In this document: in pieces, positions 1 to 9,511 of the stretch
Layout of the letters: the number at the start of each line of letters is the position of its first letter
Numbering within the stretch: position 1 is the stretch's first letter
From: Blastomonas sp. AAP53
GTDB lineage: Bacteria; Pseudomonadota; Alphaproteobacteria; Sphingomonadales; Sphingomonadaceae
Direction: 5' to 3'
Assembly (NCBI RefSeq): GCF_000331245.1
Contig: NZ_ANFZ01000006.1
Coordinates: forward strand, 496,001-560,000
DNA length: 64,000 nt
The notes under the pieces: generated by a model
Seen by the model: only the letters and a program-made list of their open reading frames with translations
What the model was told of the DNA's origin: nothing
Database searches by the model: none
Translations under genes and position numbers: made by a program

Positions 1-579
1 GGCTTCATCAAAGCTCATGCCGAAAAAGCGTCCAGCGATGCTGTCCCAGAACGGCGAATCCCCGGCTTCGTCGATGACGCCGCGCAGCTCGGCGAGGATG
101 CGGTCAGTGAAGCGCTTGCGGTGCATGGCGATGAACAGATAGCGGCTGCGCGCGAGCAGCATGCCCAGGCCACCTGCGCGTTCGCCGGGATGCAGGAACA
201 GTCCGCCGACTTCGCATGATCCCTCCAGATCGGTGACCAGGCTCAGGATTTCAGCGCGAAACGTCTGCGCGAGCTCGGCGCTATGCTGGCTGAGGGTGCT
301 CAGGCGATAGGAGTAGAACGGCCACTTTTGCCCGACACGGGTGATCAGCTGGCAGGTGCCGCGAATCTCGCGGGTTTGCGTGTTTTCCAGCACCAGCACG
401 AACAGTTCGTCTTCCACGCTTTCCGCATCCCGGGCAAAGGCTTCTGTCGAACGGACAATCTTCGATTCGAGCGATTTGCGGTCGGCGGGCAGGTTGGTGA
501 ATCCACCGCCGGTCAGCTTGGCCATCTCGTAGATCGGCTGCAGGTCGCCTGGCGTCGCCGCCCGGATGATAAAGCTCAT
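1..579 (-). CDS. astA: arginine N-succinyltransferase, C-terminus cut by window edge
   Basis: Transfers succinyl from succinyl-CoA to arginine, the first step of the AST route of arginine catabolism in the cytoplasm. About 193 codons are present, reading from an ATG at 579 to the window edge; the family is usually near 340 residues, so the C-terminal part lies outside. Visible family blocks are GGGFTNLPADRKSL near residue 25, the SYRLSTLSQHS stretch, and GGLFLHPGERAGG followed by LLARSRYLFIAMHRKRF, a GNAT-like acyl-CoA region. The start overlaps the stop of the upstream M20 hydrolase by four bases, so the two are translationally coupled. The rest of an ast operon is expected beyond the left edge, but this cannot be seen. 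Confidence 0.9.
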   Translation of the reverse strand, partial: MSFIIRAATPGDLQPIYEMAKLTGGGFTNLPADRKSLESKIVRSTEAFARDAESVEDELFVLVLENTQTREIRGTCQLITRVGQKWPFYSYRLSTLSQHSAELAQTFRAEILSLVTDLEGSCEVGGLFLHPGERAGGLGMLLARSRYLFIAMHRKRFTDRILAELRGVIDEAGDSPFWDSIAGRFFGMSFDEA

Positions 580-1808
580 AAACCCCTCTTTTCGGCAAGC
601 CGCAATATGGTGAGCGCCGAGAGACGGGCGCGTTCGGCCAGGCTGTCGGTGATCAGGAATTCGTCGGCGCTGTGGATCGCGCCGCCGCGTACGCCCATCG
701 TGTCGACCACGGGGACACCGCAGGCTGCGATGTTGTTGCCATCGCACACCCCGCCGGTACCGCGCCAGCCGATCTCCAGCCCCAGGGCAGCGCCGCAATC
801 CTTGACCAGCCCGAACAGCTTGCGCGCGCCCGGATCGATCGGCTTGGGCGGGCGACCGAAGCTGCCATGGACGTGCACCGACACCTCGTGCTCGCGCGCG
901 ACCGCCTCGCCGATCTGGCGCAGCGCCATGTCGGCAAATGTCTGCATCTCAAAGCTTTGCGGGCGAAAGTTGACGCGCACGATCGCATGGTCCGGCACGA
1001 CATTGTTGGCGCTGCCGCCGTCGATCCTGGCGGGGTTCACCGAGAGCCCGTCGCGGGTCAGCGCCTTCAATCGCAGCGCGATATCTGCAGCGGCGACCAG
1101 CGCGTTGCGTCCCTCTTGCGGATTGCGCCCGGCATGCGCCGACCGCCCGGTGACGATGATCGAGAAATTCCCCGATCCACCGCGCTCGCCTGCCAGCGTC
1201 CCGTCTGGCAGCGCCGGCTCGTAGGTCAGCGCCGCCGCCTTGTTTGCGGCCAGTCCCGCGATCAGCGCGGCGGACGAGCCTGAGCCGACCTCTTCATCGC
1301 TGTTGATCAGCACGTCATAGCCGATGGTGGCGGCAAGGGGCGATGTCTCGACGGCACGCAGCGCCGCCAGCATGACGGCGATGCCGCCCTTCATGTCCGC
1401 AACGCCGGGGCCGTTCAGCACCCCCGGTTCCAGCCAGGTCAGCGCCTGGAAGCCATGGTCGGCAGGGAACACGGTGTCCATGTGCCCGGTGAGCAGCAGC
1501 CGCAACGGTGCGTCGGGGCGTACCGATACGACGAGATGCTGGCCCCGCACGATCGGCTCGATGCTGCCATCGGCGCGAACGGCGTCGACTGCGGCGCCAT
1601 CGACCAGCTGGACGGTGCCGGGCAGGGCGGCAAAAGCATCGGCCAGAAGTGCTGCAGTTTGCGTAAGGCCGGCAAGGTTGGCCGTGCCGCTGTTGATCAC
1701 AGCCCAGGTTTCGACCTGTTGCAGCATCGCGGTCTGGTCGATCGTGTCGAGACAGGCGCGTTCGGATGCGGTCAGACTTGCAGGGCTGGTCGTCATCCGC
1801 CCACCCAT
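576..1808 (-). CDS. M20 family metallo-hydrolase (ArgE/DapE/CPG2 type)
   Basis: A 410-residue zinc-dependent amidohydrolase or peptidase of the M20 family. The metal-site motifs are complete: GHMDTVFP, GPGVADMKGG, NSDEEVGSGSS and a late GAIHSADEF histidine; the dimerisation domain carries GRSAHAGRNPQEGRNA. No signal peptide is seen, so it is probably cytoplasmic. It ends in a four-base overlap with astA, which ties it to arginine catabolism. A role in deacylating a succinylated or acylated amino-acid intermediate is inference; the true substrate is unknown. A second in-frame ATG at 1796, four residues in, could also be the start. Confidence 0.85.
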   Translation of the reverse strand: MGGRMTTSPASLTASERACLDTIDQTAMLQQVETWAVINSGTANLAGLTQTAALLADAFAALPGTVQLVDGAAVDAVRADGSIEPIVRGQHLVVSVRPDAPLRLLLTGHMDTVFPADHGFQALTWLEPGVLNGPGVADMKGGIAVMLAALRAVETSPLAATIGYDVLINSDEEVGSGSSAALIAGLAANKAAALTYEPALPDGTLAGERGGSGNFSIIVTGRSAHAGRNPQEGRNALVAAADIALRLKALTRDGLSVNPARIDGGSANNVVPDHAIVRVNFRPQSFEMQTFADMALRQIGEAVAREHEVSVHVHGSFGRPPKPIDPGARKLFGLVKDCGAALGLEIGWRGTGGVCDGNNIAACGVPVVDTMGVRGGAIHSADEFLITDSLAERARLSALTILRLAEKRGL

Positions 1809-1969
1809 AGCCGGATTGGTCGCCTGCCGCCACCCGTTGCAACCAAAAGCGGATTTACTTCTGCACCTTGCCTTGCCATAGCCAGTGCTTCATTCCTCCC
1901 CGGAAGCGATCTTGCATTTCGTTGGGCGCGCTGCGCCCGGGCGACCGTAACAAGCAAAGAGGACCGGGA

Positions 1970-4072
1970 ATGAGCGACACTATCCAGATCAACGGCATCA
2001 GCATCGATTCCACGCTGCACGGCTTCATCACCGAATCGGTGCTGGCTCCGCTGGCGCTCGACGCGGATCGCTTCTGGGCCGACTTTGCCGCGCTGCTCGA
2101 GCGGTTCGTGCCGGTCAACCGGGATCTGCTCGCCAAGCGCGAGGACCTTCAGGCGAAGATCGATGACTGGCACCGTGCCCGTAAGGGCCAGCCGTTGAAT
2201 GCCATGGAATACCGCACCTTTTTGTATGACATTGGCTATCTGGTCACCGCGCCACAGCCGTTTGCCATCGGGACCACCCATGTCGATCCGGAAATCGCGA
2301 CCATGGCAGGCCCGCAGCTGGTGGTGCCATCGCTCAACGACCGCTTCGTGCTCAACGCCGCGAATGCGCGCTGGGGTAGCCTGTATGATGCCTATTACGG
2401 CACCGACGCACTTGATGCGGCGCCCGCGCAGCCGGGCGGCTACGACGCGGTGCGCGGCGCAGCGGTGGTCAAGGCCGCCAAGGCGTTTCTCGACGAAGCT
2501 GTGCCTTTGGCTGACGGCAGCTGGGCGGATTTCACCGGTGGCGCGCCTGCGCTCGCCGATCCTGCGCAGCTCGTCGGCACCAACGGCGCCAACCTGCTGC
2601 TGCGCCACAACGGCCTGCATATCGAGATCGTAATCGATCCCGCCAGCCCGATCGGCAAGGATGATCCCGCCGGGATCGCCGATGTGCTGCTCGAAGCGGC
2701 ACTGACCACCATCGTCGACATGGAAGATTCGGTCGCCGCGGTGGATGCCGAGGACAAGGTCATGGCCTACACCAACTGGCTGGGGCTGATGCGCGGCGAC
2801 CTGGAGGCGAGCTTCCCCAAGGGCGGCAAGACGCTGACCCGTGCGCTGGAAGCGGACCGCGATTACACCGCACCCGATGGCACGGCATTCACCCTGCCGG
2901 GGCGCAGCGTGCTGTTCGTGCGCAATGTCGGGCATCTGATGACCAACCCGGCAGTGCTGCTCGCAGACGGAACCGAAGCGCCCGAGGGAATCCTCGATGC
3001 AGTGTTCACCAGCGCGATCGGTTGCCACGATATCAAGGGGCTGGGCCGCTACAAGAACAGCCGCGCCGGATCGATCTACATCGTCAAGCCCAAGATGCAT
3101 GGGCCCGAAGAGTGCGCGTTCACCAATGCATTGTTCGATGCCGTCGAGGACATGCTGGGCCTGGCTCGGCACACGATCAAGGTCGGCGTGATGGACGAGG
3201 AGCGCCGCACTTCGGCGAACCTTGCCGCCTGCATTCACGCGGTGAAGGACCGCATCGTGTTCATCAACACCGGCTTCCTCGATCGCACCGGCGACGAGAT
3301 CCACACCTCGATGCAGGCCGGCCCGATGGTCCGCAAGGGCGACATGAAGACCTCGGACTGGATCAAGTCGTACGAAGCGCGCAATGTCGGCATTGGTCTG
3401 AAGTGCGGGCTGGATGGCAAGGCGCAGATCGGCAAGGGCATGTGGGCCGCGCCCGACATGATGGCCGACATGATGGAACAGAAGATCGGCCATCCGCTGA
3501 CCGGTGCGAACACCGCCTGGGTGCCATCGCCGACGGCTGCGACGCTGCACGCGATGCACTATCACAAGGTCGACGTGTTCGCCCGCCGCGCCGAGATCGC
3601 GGCGCAACCGGTGCCGACGCTCGAGCCGCTGCTCAGCGTGCCGCTTGCTGCCGGGCAGAACTGGTCGCCCGAGGATATCCGCGCCGAGCTCGACAACAAC
3701 GCGCAAGGGATATTGGGCTATGTCGTGCGCTGGGTCGATCAGGGCATCGGCTGCTCGAAGGTGCCCGACATCCATGACGTGGGCCTGATGGAAGACCGCG
3801 CGACGTTGCGCATCTCGAGCCAGGCTCTCGCCAACTGGCTGCTCCACGGCGTGTGCACCGCGGACGAGGTCGATGCCGCGTTGCTGCGCATGGCGGCCAA
3901 GGTCGATGCGCAGAATGCGGGCGATCCGCTCTACCACCCGATGGCGAGCGATCCCGAAAGCTCGCTGGCCTTCCAGGCCGCGCGCGATCTGGTGTTCAAG
4001 GGTGTCGAGCAGCCGAGCGGCTATACCGAGCCTCTGCTGCACGCCTATCGCCAGAAGGTGAAGGCGGGTTAA
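1970..4072 (+). CDS. glcB: malate synthase G
   Basis: Condenses glyoxylate with acetyl-CoA to give malate, the second enzyme of the glyoxylate bypass. The 700-residue length fits the monomeric G form (about 720) and not the shorter A form. Characteristic blocks are [14 protein letters not shown] near residue 250, [20 protein letters not shown] near residue 310 and [20 protein letters not shown] near residue 480. The ATG at 1970 is chosen because AAGAGGA at 1956-1962 is a good ribosome binding site and the homology begins there; an upstream in-frame ATG at 1868 would overlap the leader. It diverges from the M20 hydrolase. No isocitrate lyase gene is present in the window. Confidence 0.96.
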   Translation: MSDTIQINGISIDSTLHGFITESVLAPLALDADRFWADFAALLERFVPVNRDLLAKREDLQAKIDDWHRARKGQPLNAMEYRTFLYDIGYLVTAPQPFAIGTTHVDPEIATMAGPQLVVPSLNDRFVLNAANARWGSLYDAYYGTDALDAAPAQPGGYDAVRGAAVVKAAKAFLDEAVPLADGSWADFTGGAPALADPAQLVGTNGANLLLRHNGLHIEIVIDPASPIGKDDPAGIADVLLEAALTTIVDMEDSVAAVDAEDKVMAYTNWLGLMRGDLEASFPKGGKTLTRALEADRDYTAPDGTAFTLPGRSVLFVRNVGHLMTNPAVLLADGTEAPEGILDAVFTSAIGCHDIKGLGRYKNSRAGSIYIVKPKMHGPEECAFTNALFDAVEDMLGLARHTIKVGVMDEERRTSANLAACIHAVKDRIVFINTGFLDRTGDEIHTSMQAGPMVRKGDMKTSDWIKSYEARNVGIGLKCGLDGKAQIGKGMWAAPDMMADMMEQKIGHPLTGANTAWVPSPTAATLHAMHYHKVDVFARRAEIAAQPVPTLEPLLSVPLAAGQNWSPEDIRAELDNNAQGILGYVVRWVDQGIGCSKVPDIHDVGLMEDRATLRISSQALANWLLHGVCTADEVDAALLRMAAKVDAQNAGDPLYHPMASDPESSLAFQAARDLVFKGVEQPSGYTEPLLHAYRQKVKAG

Positions 4073-4085
4073 TTCGGATAGCTTT

Positions 4086-4247
4086 GCGCGTACGTCCCTC
4101 GACTACGCTCGGGACAGGCGGAGGGGGGGCGGAGAAAAACTTGCCGCCCCTCTGGAATGGGACACCCACCTCGCCGAGTTCCCGAGCCCTTCGGCTGGCT
4201 GGCAAGCCAGCCGCTCAGGGTAAACTAAAGTCGAGGGACGTGTGCGC
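4086..4247. repeat. palindromic intergenic repeat between convergent genes
   Basis: The gap between the convergent ends of glcB and phaZ has outer arms of the ACGTCCCTCGACT family (4086-4114, inverted partner about 4224-4247). Inside is an 8-bp perfect hairpin, GGCTGGCT at 4193-4200 and AGCCAGCC at 4205-4212. The same outer motif recurs near 49.9 and 53.8 kb. It may act as a bidirectional transcription stop, but there is no clear T-run. Confidence 0.7.
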
Positions 4248-4257
4248 AGACGCTTAG

Positions 4258-5091
4258 CTAGGCTTCCCCCGCATCCAGATGCGCGCGGATCGCATCCAGG
4301 CTCTCGTCGAGATGGCTGAGCAGGAACAGATGCCCGCCATCGTCGATGATCTTGAGCTCCGCATTGGGGATCAGGGTCTTGAGGATCTGGCCGTTGATGG
4401 GTGGCACGATCTGATCATCGCCGCCCATCAGCACCAGCGTGGGCTTGCCGAGGAACGGCAGGAACGGCGCGCTGGTCCAGCCGATCATCGCCAGCAGCTG
4501 ATAGAAATAGCCGGTCTTGGACGGCGGGGTGATGCGGCCGGTATGGCCGGTCGCGCCGTCGGTCGATCCGCCGTACAATGTCGCGAAATGCTTTTCCATG
4601 TAGCTGGGGTCGATATAGCGGCGCGGATCGGCCATCTTGCTGAGCGCGGCAATGTTGCCGGGGACCATGAACATGCCTGCGGTGGTCGCCGCCAGCACCA
4701 GCCGGTTGACGCTGCCTGAATGCTGCAGCGCGAAATGCTGCGCCATCGCGCCGCCCCAGCTCACGCCCATCACATCGACCGTCTCGATCTCGAACTGCTG
4801 GAGCAGCAGCCAGGCGCAGCGCGCCATCAGGAAGGCATTGTAGGGCACCTTGGGGTCAGGTGATCCACCGACGCCAGGCATGTCGAAGGTGATGAACGGG
4901 CGTTCCTCGAGCATCTCGGCGAACGGAGCGACCGCTTCCATGTTCGCGCCGATACCGTTGAAGAACAGCAGGGGCGGCTTGGTCAGCCCCTCGTCAAAGC
5001 GCCAGCGCGCCACGCGCAGGGTGCGCCCGTCAGCCACTTCCATGGTGATGTCGGGGCCTGAGGGCGTGCTGGGCTTGGGTTTGCTGGCCAA
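4258..5091 (-). CDS. phaZ: intracellular PHA depolymerase (alpha/beta hydrolase)
   Basis: An alpha/beta hydrolase of the medium-chain-length type intracellular PHA depolymerase family, which mobilises stored polyhydroxyalkanoate. The triad is visible: nucleophile Ser in GVSWGGAMA, Asp in MGGDDQIVPP and His in DDGGHLFLL. The oxyanion region is LLFFNGIGAN. Codons upstream remain open into phaC, but the best start is TTG at 5091, preceded by ACAGGAAT at a normal distance, giving 277 residues; an ATG at 5043 (MEVADGR) is the alternative. It lies 67 bp downstream of a PHA synthase on the same strand, so a phaC-phaZ operon is likely. Exact chain-length preference cannot be read from sequence. Confidence 0.88.
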   Translation of the reverse strand: MASKPKPSTPSGPDITMEVADGRTLRVARWRFDEGLTKPPLLFFNGIGANMEAVAPFAEMLEERPFITFDMPGVGGSPDPKVPYNAFLMARCAWLLLQQFEIETVDVMGVSWGGAMAQHFALQHSGSVNRLVLAATTAGMFMVPGNIAALSKMADPRRYIDPSYMEKHFATLYGGSTDGATGHTGRITPPSKTGYFYQLLAMIGWTSAPFLPFLGKPTLVLMGGDDQIVPPINGQILKTLIPNAELKIIDDGGHLFLLSHLDESLDAIRAHLDAGEA

Positions 5092-5158
5092 TGCGAATTC
5101 CTGTCGGTTGATATCTGCGCGTTCAAACCTTCCCCATAACGAGGAGGTTTTGAATGTC

Positions 5159-6865
5159 CTACTCCAATACATACAGCCCTGGCGCAGGTTCCAGCGCGGG
5201 GTGTTTCTTGCTGCCGGTGCCGGACGGCGCGGCGACCTTTTCGCCCGATCGCGCCTGCAGCCATTCCATCCAGTACGGCCACCAGCTGCCCTTGACCTCT
5301 TCGGCCTTGCCCAGCCACTCATCGACGTCCGCCGGGGTCTTGCCCGCCTTGGTCGGCGTGTTGCCTTTCATGCGGAAATACTTGGCCTTGGGGTTGGTCG
5401 GCGGGTTGAGGATCGCCTGCATATGGCCCGATTGCGAGAGCACGAAATCGACATTCTTCGATCCGAACAGCTGCGTCGAACGATAGCAGGCGCGCCACGG
5501 GGTGATGTGATCGGTCACGCCGCCCAGGATGAACAGGTCGTTGGTCACCTTCGACAGATCGATCTTGTGGTCGACCATCTCGACTTCGCCTTTCTTCGTG
5601 AACGCCAGCGTCTCGAAGATCGTGAGGAAGTCTCCCATCAGGCTGGCCGACAGGTTTGTGGCGTCGGCGTTCCAGAACAATACGTCGAACGCTGGCGGGT
5701 CCTCGCCCATCAGGTAATTGTTGATCACATAGTTCCAGATCAGGTCGTTGGGCCGCAGCCAAGCGAACCCGCGCGACAGGTCGCTGCCCTTGATCACGCC
5801 CTTGCGCGCCGCGCGCTGCTTGGCGAGCGCGAGGCCGTTGTCGCTCATCAGCGATCCCGCCTCGATATCGGTCTGCTTGGGGTGCAGCACGCACACCATC
5901 AGCGTCACCGCGCCGATGCGGTCATCGCCCGAAGCCCGCAGCTTGGAGAGAAGCATCGCCAGCGTCTGCCCGCCCGAGCAGCCACCCGAGACATTGACCT
6001 TCTTTGACTTGGTGATGTCGCACACCACGTCGACGGCGCGGGTGCATGCGGCGATATAGTCCGCCATCGCCCATCCCCCGTGTTCCTTTTGCGGGTTGCG
6101 CCACGAGATGACGAAGGTCTGGATGCCGTTGTCGACCTGCCATTTCACCACCGATTTCTCGGGCGACAGGTCGTTGATGTACATCTTGTTGATCTGCGGC
6201 GGGATGGTCAGCTGCGGGATCGCATGGACCTCATCCGTGGTCGGCGCATAATGCACCAGCTCCATGATCTCGTCGCGATAGACGACATTGCCTTTCGAGG
6301 TCGCGACATTCTCGCCCAGCGTGAACGGTTTCTTGTCGACCTGGCTGACCATGCCGTCGTTATAGACCATGTCGTTATAGGCGTTCTTCAGCCCCTTGAG
6401 CAGCGACAGCCCGCCTGAATCGACGATCCGCTTTTGCGCCATCGGGTTGCCGAGCAGCGTGTTGGTGGGAGCAAGCGCATCGATGATGATCGCGGAGATG
6501 AAATTGGCGCGGTCGCGCTCGAGCGCGTCGAGCTCCAGCTCGTCGATCCAGCTCTTCATGCCCTTCTGAACGGCCATGTAGTATTGGGCACCCGCGCGGA
6601 AGAATGGGTTGAACCGCCAGGCGGGGTCCATGAAGCGCTTGTCCTTGGGGTCGGGCGACAGCTCCGACTGGCCCATCATGATCTTGACGACATCTTCCGA
6701 AAACGACTGGGCGTGGCGCATCGTGCGGGCAGGGTCGCTGGCGGTTTCGCGGAGCAAGAGCCCGATCGCGCCCACGAAATCTTCCCTTGCCAGCCCCATC
6801 AGCGGCCCGAGCGCCGTAGTGTGCTGCGCTGCTTCCTCGACCAGATTCGGGGTGTCGTCTGCCAT
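5159..6865 (-). CDS. phaC: PHA synthase, class II-like
   Basis: Polymerises (R)-3-hydroxyacyl-CoA into polyhydroxyalkanoate at the granule surface. It has 568 residues. The lipase-like box is GGCSGG with the nucleophile Cys at residue 296, resembling class II (GxCxGG with Ala/Ser) more than the GYCVGG form of class I. Asp452 (GGVTDHITPW) and His481 (SQSGHMQAILNPP) complete the triad. The end of the protein lies 67 bp before phaZ. The ribosome binding site GGAGAGAG is well placed before the ATG at 6865. A second, different synthase lies at 45081-46898. Substrate class is inferred from motif and gene context only. Confidence 0.93.
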   Translation of the reverse strand: MADDTPNLVEEAAQHTTALGPLMGLAREDFVGAIGLLLRETASDPARTMRHAQSFSEDVVKIMMGQSELSPDPKDKRFMDPAWRFNPFFRAGAQYYMAVQKGMKSWIDELELDALERDRANFISAIIIDALAPTNTLLGNPMAQKRIVDSGGLSLLKGLKNAYNDMVYNDGMVSQVDKKPFTLGENVATSKGNVVYRDEIMELVHYAPTTDEVHAIPQLTIPPQINKMYINDLSPEKSVVKWQVDNGIQTFVISWRNPQKEHGGWAMADYIAACTRAVDVVCDITKSKKVNVSGGCSGGQTLAMLLSKLRASGDDRIGAVTLMVCVLHPKQTDIEAGSLMSDNGLALAKQRAARKGVIKGSDLSRGFAWLRPNDLIWNYVINNYLMGEDPPAFDVLFWNADATNLSASLMGDFLTIFETLAFTKKGEVEMVDHKIDLSKVTNDLFILGGVTDHITPWRACYRSTQLFGSKNVDFVLSQSGHMQAILNPPTNPKAKYFRMKGNTPTKAGKTPADVDEWLGKAEEVKGSWWPYWMEWLQARSGEKVAAPSGTGSKKHPALEPAPGLYVLE

Positions 6866-6901
6866 AAGCTCTCTCTCCAGATCGGCTTGCCGCCCCGTTC
6901 A

Positions 6902-6923
6902 TGCAGGGTCGGTCAGGCCTGCA
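6902..6923. promoter_or_regulatory. inverted repeat upstream of phaC
   Basis: TGCAGG at 6902-6907 and CCTGCA at 6918-6923 form an exact 6-bp inverted repeat with a 10-base gap, within 60 bp of the phaC start. PHA regulators of the PhaR type recognise TGC-rich sites in other alphaproteobacteria, so this is a candidate operator. The evidence is symmetry and position only. Confidence 0.35.
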
Positions 6924-6952
6924 CCGTATAGTGAGCAGGCGACGCGCACAAT

Positions 6953-6970
6953 GGGCGCAATAGCGCGCCC
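6953..6970 (-). terminator. weak hairpin after phhB
   Basis: GGGCGC at 6953-6958 pairs with GCGCCC at 6965-6970 just past the phhB stop. It has a 6-base loop and no T-run, so it is a doubtful terminator. Confidence 0.3.
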
Positions 6971-6980
6971 AATTCCCGTG

Positions 6981-7268
6981 TCAGATCAGGGCATCAATCT
7001 GGCTGGCAAGGTCGATATCGCGCTTCGAAAGCCCGCCTGCATCATGGGTCGTCAGCAGGATTTCGACGCGGTTGTACACGTTCGACCATTCGGGGTGGTG
7101 ATCGGCCTTTTCGGCGAGGATCGCAACGCGAGTCATGAAGCCGAAGGCCTCGACGAAATCGGTGAAGCTGAAGGTGCGGGTGATGCCGTCGCGCACCGGT
7201 TCGGGTGTCCATTCGGGCAGGGCGGACAAGCCAGTGGTGCGCTCGATATCGGTAAGTTTGGTGACCAT
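6981..7268 (-). CDS. phhB: pterin-4-alpha-carbinolamine dehydratase
   Basis: Dehydrates 4a-hydroxytetrahydrobiopterin, recycling the pterin cofactor used by aromatic amino acid hydroxylases. The 95-residue size is normal. The active-site region reads [23 protein letters not shown], with the conserved His-His-Pro-Glu-Trp core at about residues 63-67. The ATG at 7268 is chosen because AAGAGGAG lies at the right distance upstream; more upstream codons are open but would extend into the ccmA promoter region. It is divergent from ccmA with about 50 bp between starts. No phenylalanine hydroxylase is visible nearby. Confidence 0.93.
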   Translation of the reverse strand: MVTKLTDIERTTGLSALPEWTPEPVRDGITRTFSFTDFVEAFGFMTRVAILAEKADHHPEWSNVYNRVEILLTTHDAGGLSKRDIDLASQIDALI

Positions 7269-7320
7269 CGCATGCGTCTCCTCTTGGCAGCAGGCGGCAA
7301 TTGCGCCTATCGCGGTGCAG

Positions 7321-7968
7321 ATGGCGCATGATGCTGCACAAACCAAGGGCTTTGACGCGGGCGCGGCGCTGGAATGCACCGGCCTTGCCTGCGTGCGCGG
7401 TGGACGGATGCTGTTTCGCGGCGTCTCGTTCGCGCTCGATGCGGGCGAGGCGCTTCATGTCACCGGCCCCAATGGCATGGGCAAGTCTAGCCTGATCCGC
7501 GTGCTCGCCGGGCTGCTGCCGGCCTATGCGGGCGAGGTGACGGCGACAGGCCGCATGGCGCTGGCCGACGAGCGCGTGGCGCTGGATGCCGGACAACCGC
7601 TTGCCCGCGCGCTCATGCACTGGACGCGGCTGGACGGCAGCGCGGATGCCGATATCGCCGGGGCGCTGAACGCGGTCGATCTGCCGCATCTCGCCGATGT
7701 GCCGGTACGCTTCCTGTCGACCGGCCAGCGCAAGCGCGCGCTGCTCGCCCGGATCAGCCTGTCGCGTGCGCCGATCTGGCTGCTCGACGAGCCTGCCAAT
7801 GGTCTCGATACCGCCTCGATCGAGCGGCTGGGGGCCATCATGGCCAATCACCGCGCCAACGGCGGAATCGTCCTTGCCGCATCACACCAGCCATTGCCGC
7901 TGAATGGCGCGCAGACGCTCCCGCTCGCAGAGTTCGTTCCTGCCGCTGTGCCGGAAGAGCCCGCATGA
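7321..7968 (+). CDS. ccmA: heme exporter ATP-binding protein CcmA
   Basis: ATPase of the CcmABCDE system for cytochrome c maturation (System I); it powers release of holo-CcmE at the inner membrane. It has 215 residues. Visible ABC motifs are Walker [10 protein letters not shown], signature [13 protein letters not shown], Walker [13 protein letters not shown] and an H-loop in AASHQPL. The ATG at 7321 begins the homology, although no strong ribosome binding site precedes it. The stop overlaps the ccmB start by four bases. Other ccm genes are absent from the window, so the system is split, as is common in sphingomonads (inference). Confidence 0.92.
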   Translation: MAHDAAQTKGFDAGAALECTGLACVRGGRMLFRGVSFALDAGEALHVTGPNGMGKSSLIRVLAGLLPAYAGEVTATGRMALADERVALDAGQPLARALMHWTRLDGSADADIAGALNAVDLPHLADVPVRFLSTGQRKRALLARISLSRAPIWLLDEPANGLDTASIERLGAIMANHRANGGIVLAASHQPLPLNGAQTLPLAEFVPAAVPEEPA

Positions 7969-8636
7969 TCGGCGCACTTGCCACGCTGATCCGGCGCGAG
8001 CTTATGCTGGCCTTCGGCCTGGGTGGCGGCACGCGCGGGTCTGCCGGGTTCGTGATGCCGATCATCTTCTTCCTGGCGGTGGCGACGATCTATCCCTTCG
8101 CCGTCGGGCCGGACGCGCAGTTGCTGGGCCGCACCGGCGGCGGGGTGATCTGGGTCGCGGCCTTGCTCGCCAGCATACTGCCGATCGACCGGCTGGTGCA
8201 GGCCGATGTCGACCAGGGTATGATCGACCAATATGTCGTGCGCGGTCTTTCCGAAGAGCTGATCGTGCTCGCCAAGACCATCGGCCACTGGCTGAGTTTT
8301 GGCCCGCCGCTGATGCTGGCAGCGGTGATTTCCGCTGGATTGCTGGGGCAGAGCGCCGAGCAGTTAATGATCATCGAGATTGGCCTTGCCTGCGCGACCC
8401 CGGCGCTGGCGGCGTTGGGCGTGATGATTGCGTCGTTGACCGCCGGCCTGCGCCATGGCGCGGCTCTGGGCGGGCTGCTGCTGCTGCCGCTTGCGGTGCC
8501 GCTACTGATCTTCGGCGCGGGCAGCCTGACGCCGGGGAGCCAGAACGGGCTGCTGCTACTGGCGGCGGCCAGCCTGTTGCTCACCGTCATCTGCCCGATC
8601 GCTGCAGGCGCCGCGATCCGCGCCGGTCGGGAATAA
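7965..8636 (+). CDS. ccmB: heme exporter membrane protein CcmB
   Basis: Inner-membrane subunit that partners CcmA in cytochrome c maturation. The 223-residue length is standard. The protein is strongly hydrophobic with about six membrane segments. It begins with the family-typical [17 protein letters not shown] and carries the cytoplasmic stretch LPIDRLVQADVDQGMIDQYV after the second segment. Translation is coupled to ccmA by an ATGA overlap. The next gene is convergent with only a few bases between the stops. Confidence 0.93.
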   Translation: MIGALATLIRRELMLAFGLGGGTRGSAGFVMPIIFFLAVATIYPFAVGPDAQLLGRTGGGVIWVAALLASILPIDRLVQADVDQGMIDQYVVRGLSEELIVLAKTIGHWLSFGPPLMLAAVISAGLLGQSAEQLMIIEIGLACATPALAALGVMIASLTAGLRHGAALGGLLLLPLAVPLLIFGAGSLTPGSQNGLLLLAAASLLLTVICPIAAGAAIRAGRE

Positions 8637-8642
8637 CTCGCT

Positions 8643-9389
8643 CTAGCGGCAGGCGCGCCAGCCCATTTCGCCGCGATCGGCCATGTCGAAATGGAAGTGG
8701 TCGGCATGGGCGGCATTGTACTCCGGCGACAGCACGGTCGAGAACAGATCGCATGCGCCATCGCGCACCTGACGCAGGAACCGTGCCTTCTCGCTTTCGC
8801 CCACGTCGCTTTCGTCAGCCCAGTCGCCCAGCACCGAGATCCGCGTCCCGTCTTCGAGCACGAATGCGCCGATATCGATCGCATCGGCGGTGGCGTGCTC
8901 GCTCCACGCGCCTTCGCTGCGTCCGTACATGCGGCGGCACGAGAAGCTGCCCAAGGTCTCGATCCGCGCCACCCGCTGGCCGAATATCTCCTGCGCGTGC
9001 TGCTGCACCACCTGGTTCTGCCAGATCAGCATGCCGATCATCACCGGGCACGAAGGCGCGACCGAGCGCGGCGTCATCGCGAGCAGTTCCTGCCCGCCGT
9101 CCAGCCGCACCGCATCCTCGACCCGGCACTGGTCGTTGCCCTGCGGCTCGAGCGCGTCGAACTCCAGCCCCGATGTCTCGAGCAGCGCGATACAGCCGTC
9201 GCGGTCGCCGGTCAGCCGTGCAACCTTGCGCCCGGTGGACATGCCGATCGGGTCGCTCAAGCTCAGCGGCGTCCAGGGCATGTCCTCGCGGCCGGGCTTT
9301 AGCCAGGCGAACAGCACGAGCAGCGCGAACGCCAGGATCGCGAGCCAGATCAGCCGCCGGACCAGACCGATGATGTTGGGAATGCGCAT
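8643..9389 (-). CDS. extensin family protein
   Basis: A 248-residue membrane-anchored protein with an N-terminal transmembrane helix at about residues 10-28 (RLIWLAILAFALLVLFAW). The C-terminal half is an extensin-like domain: CRRMYGRSEGAWSEHATADA, then AIDIGAF, and HADHFHFDMADRG near the end. The His and Asp residues of these blocks resemble metal-binding peptidases that act on cell wall material, so a periplasmic peptidoglycan-related role is possible, but no activity is established. ATG at 9389 (MRIPNI) is chosen because it leads directly into the membrane anchor; an in-frame start at 9491 is possible. Confidence 0.82.
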   Translation of the reverse strand: MRIPNIIGLVRRLIWLAILAFALLVLFAWLKPGREDMPWTPLSLSDPIGMSTGRKVARLTGDRDGCIALLETSGLEFDALEPQGNDQCRVEDAVRLDGGQELLAMTPRSVAPSCPVMIGMLIWQNQVVQQHAQEIFGQRVARIETLGSFSCRRMYGRSEGAWSEHATADAIDIGAFVLEDGTRISVLGDWADESDVGESEKARFLRQVRDGACDLFSTVLSPEYNAAHADHFHFDMADRGEMGWRACR

Positions 9390-9511
9390 ATGGTCCAGCT
9401 TACGCAGATGCGCCCCATAAGGATGCAGTGCGATGACCTGCGGGGTAATTGTTCTTCGGCCATCGGGCCGCGTAATCCGGGGGTATCGCAACCCGATGGG
9501 AGACTTGGAAC

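Noticed and set aside
1793-4042. A 749-codon open frame antisense to malate synthase
   Set aside because: Composition is Arg/His-rich without domains; the opposite strand encodes a clear full-length enzyme.
7904-9373. A 489-codon open frame across ccmB and the extensin-like gene
   Set aside because: Arg/Ala/Pro-rich shadow frame crossing two well-supported genes.
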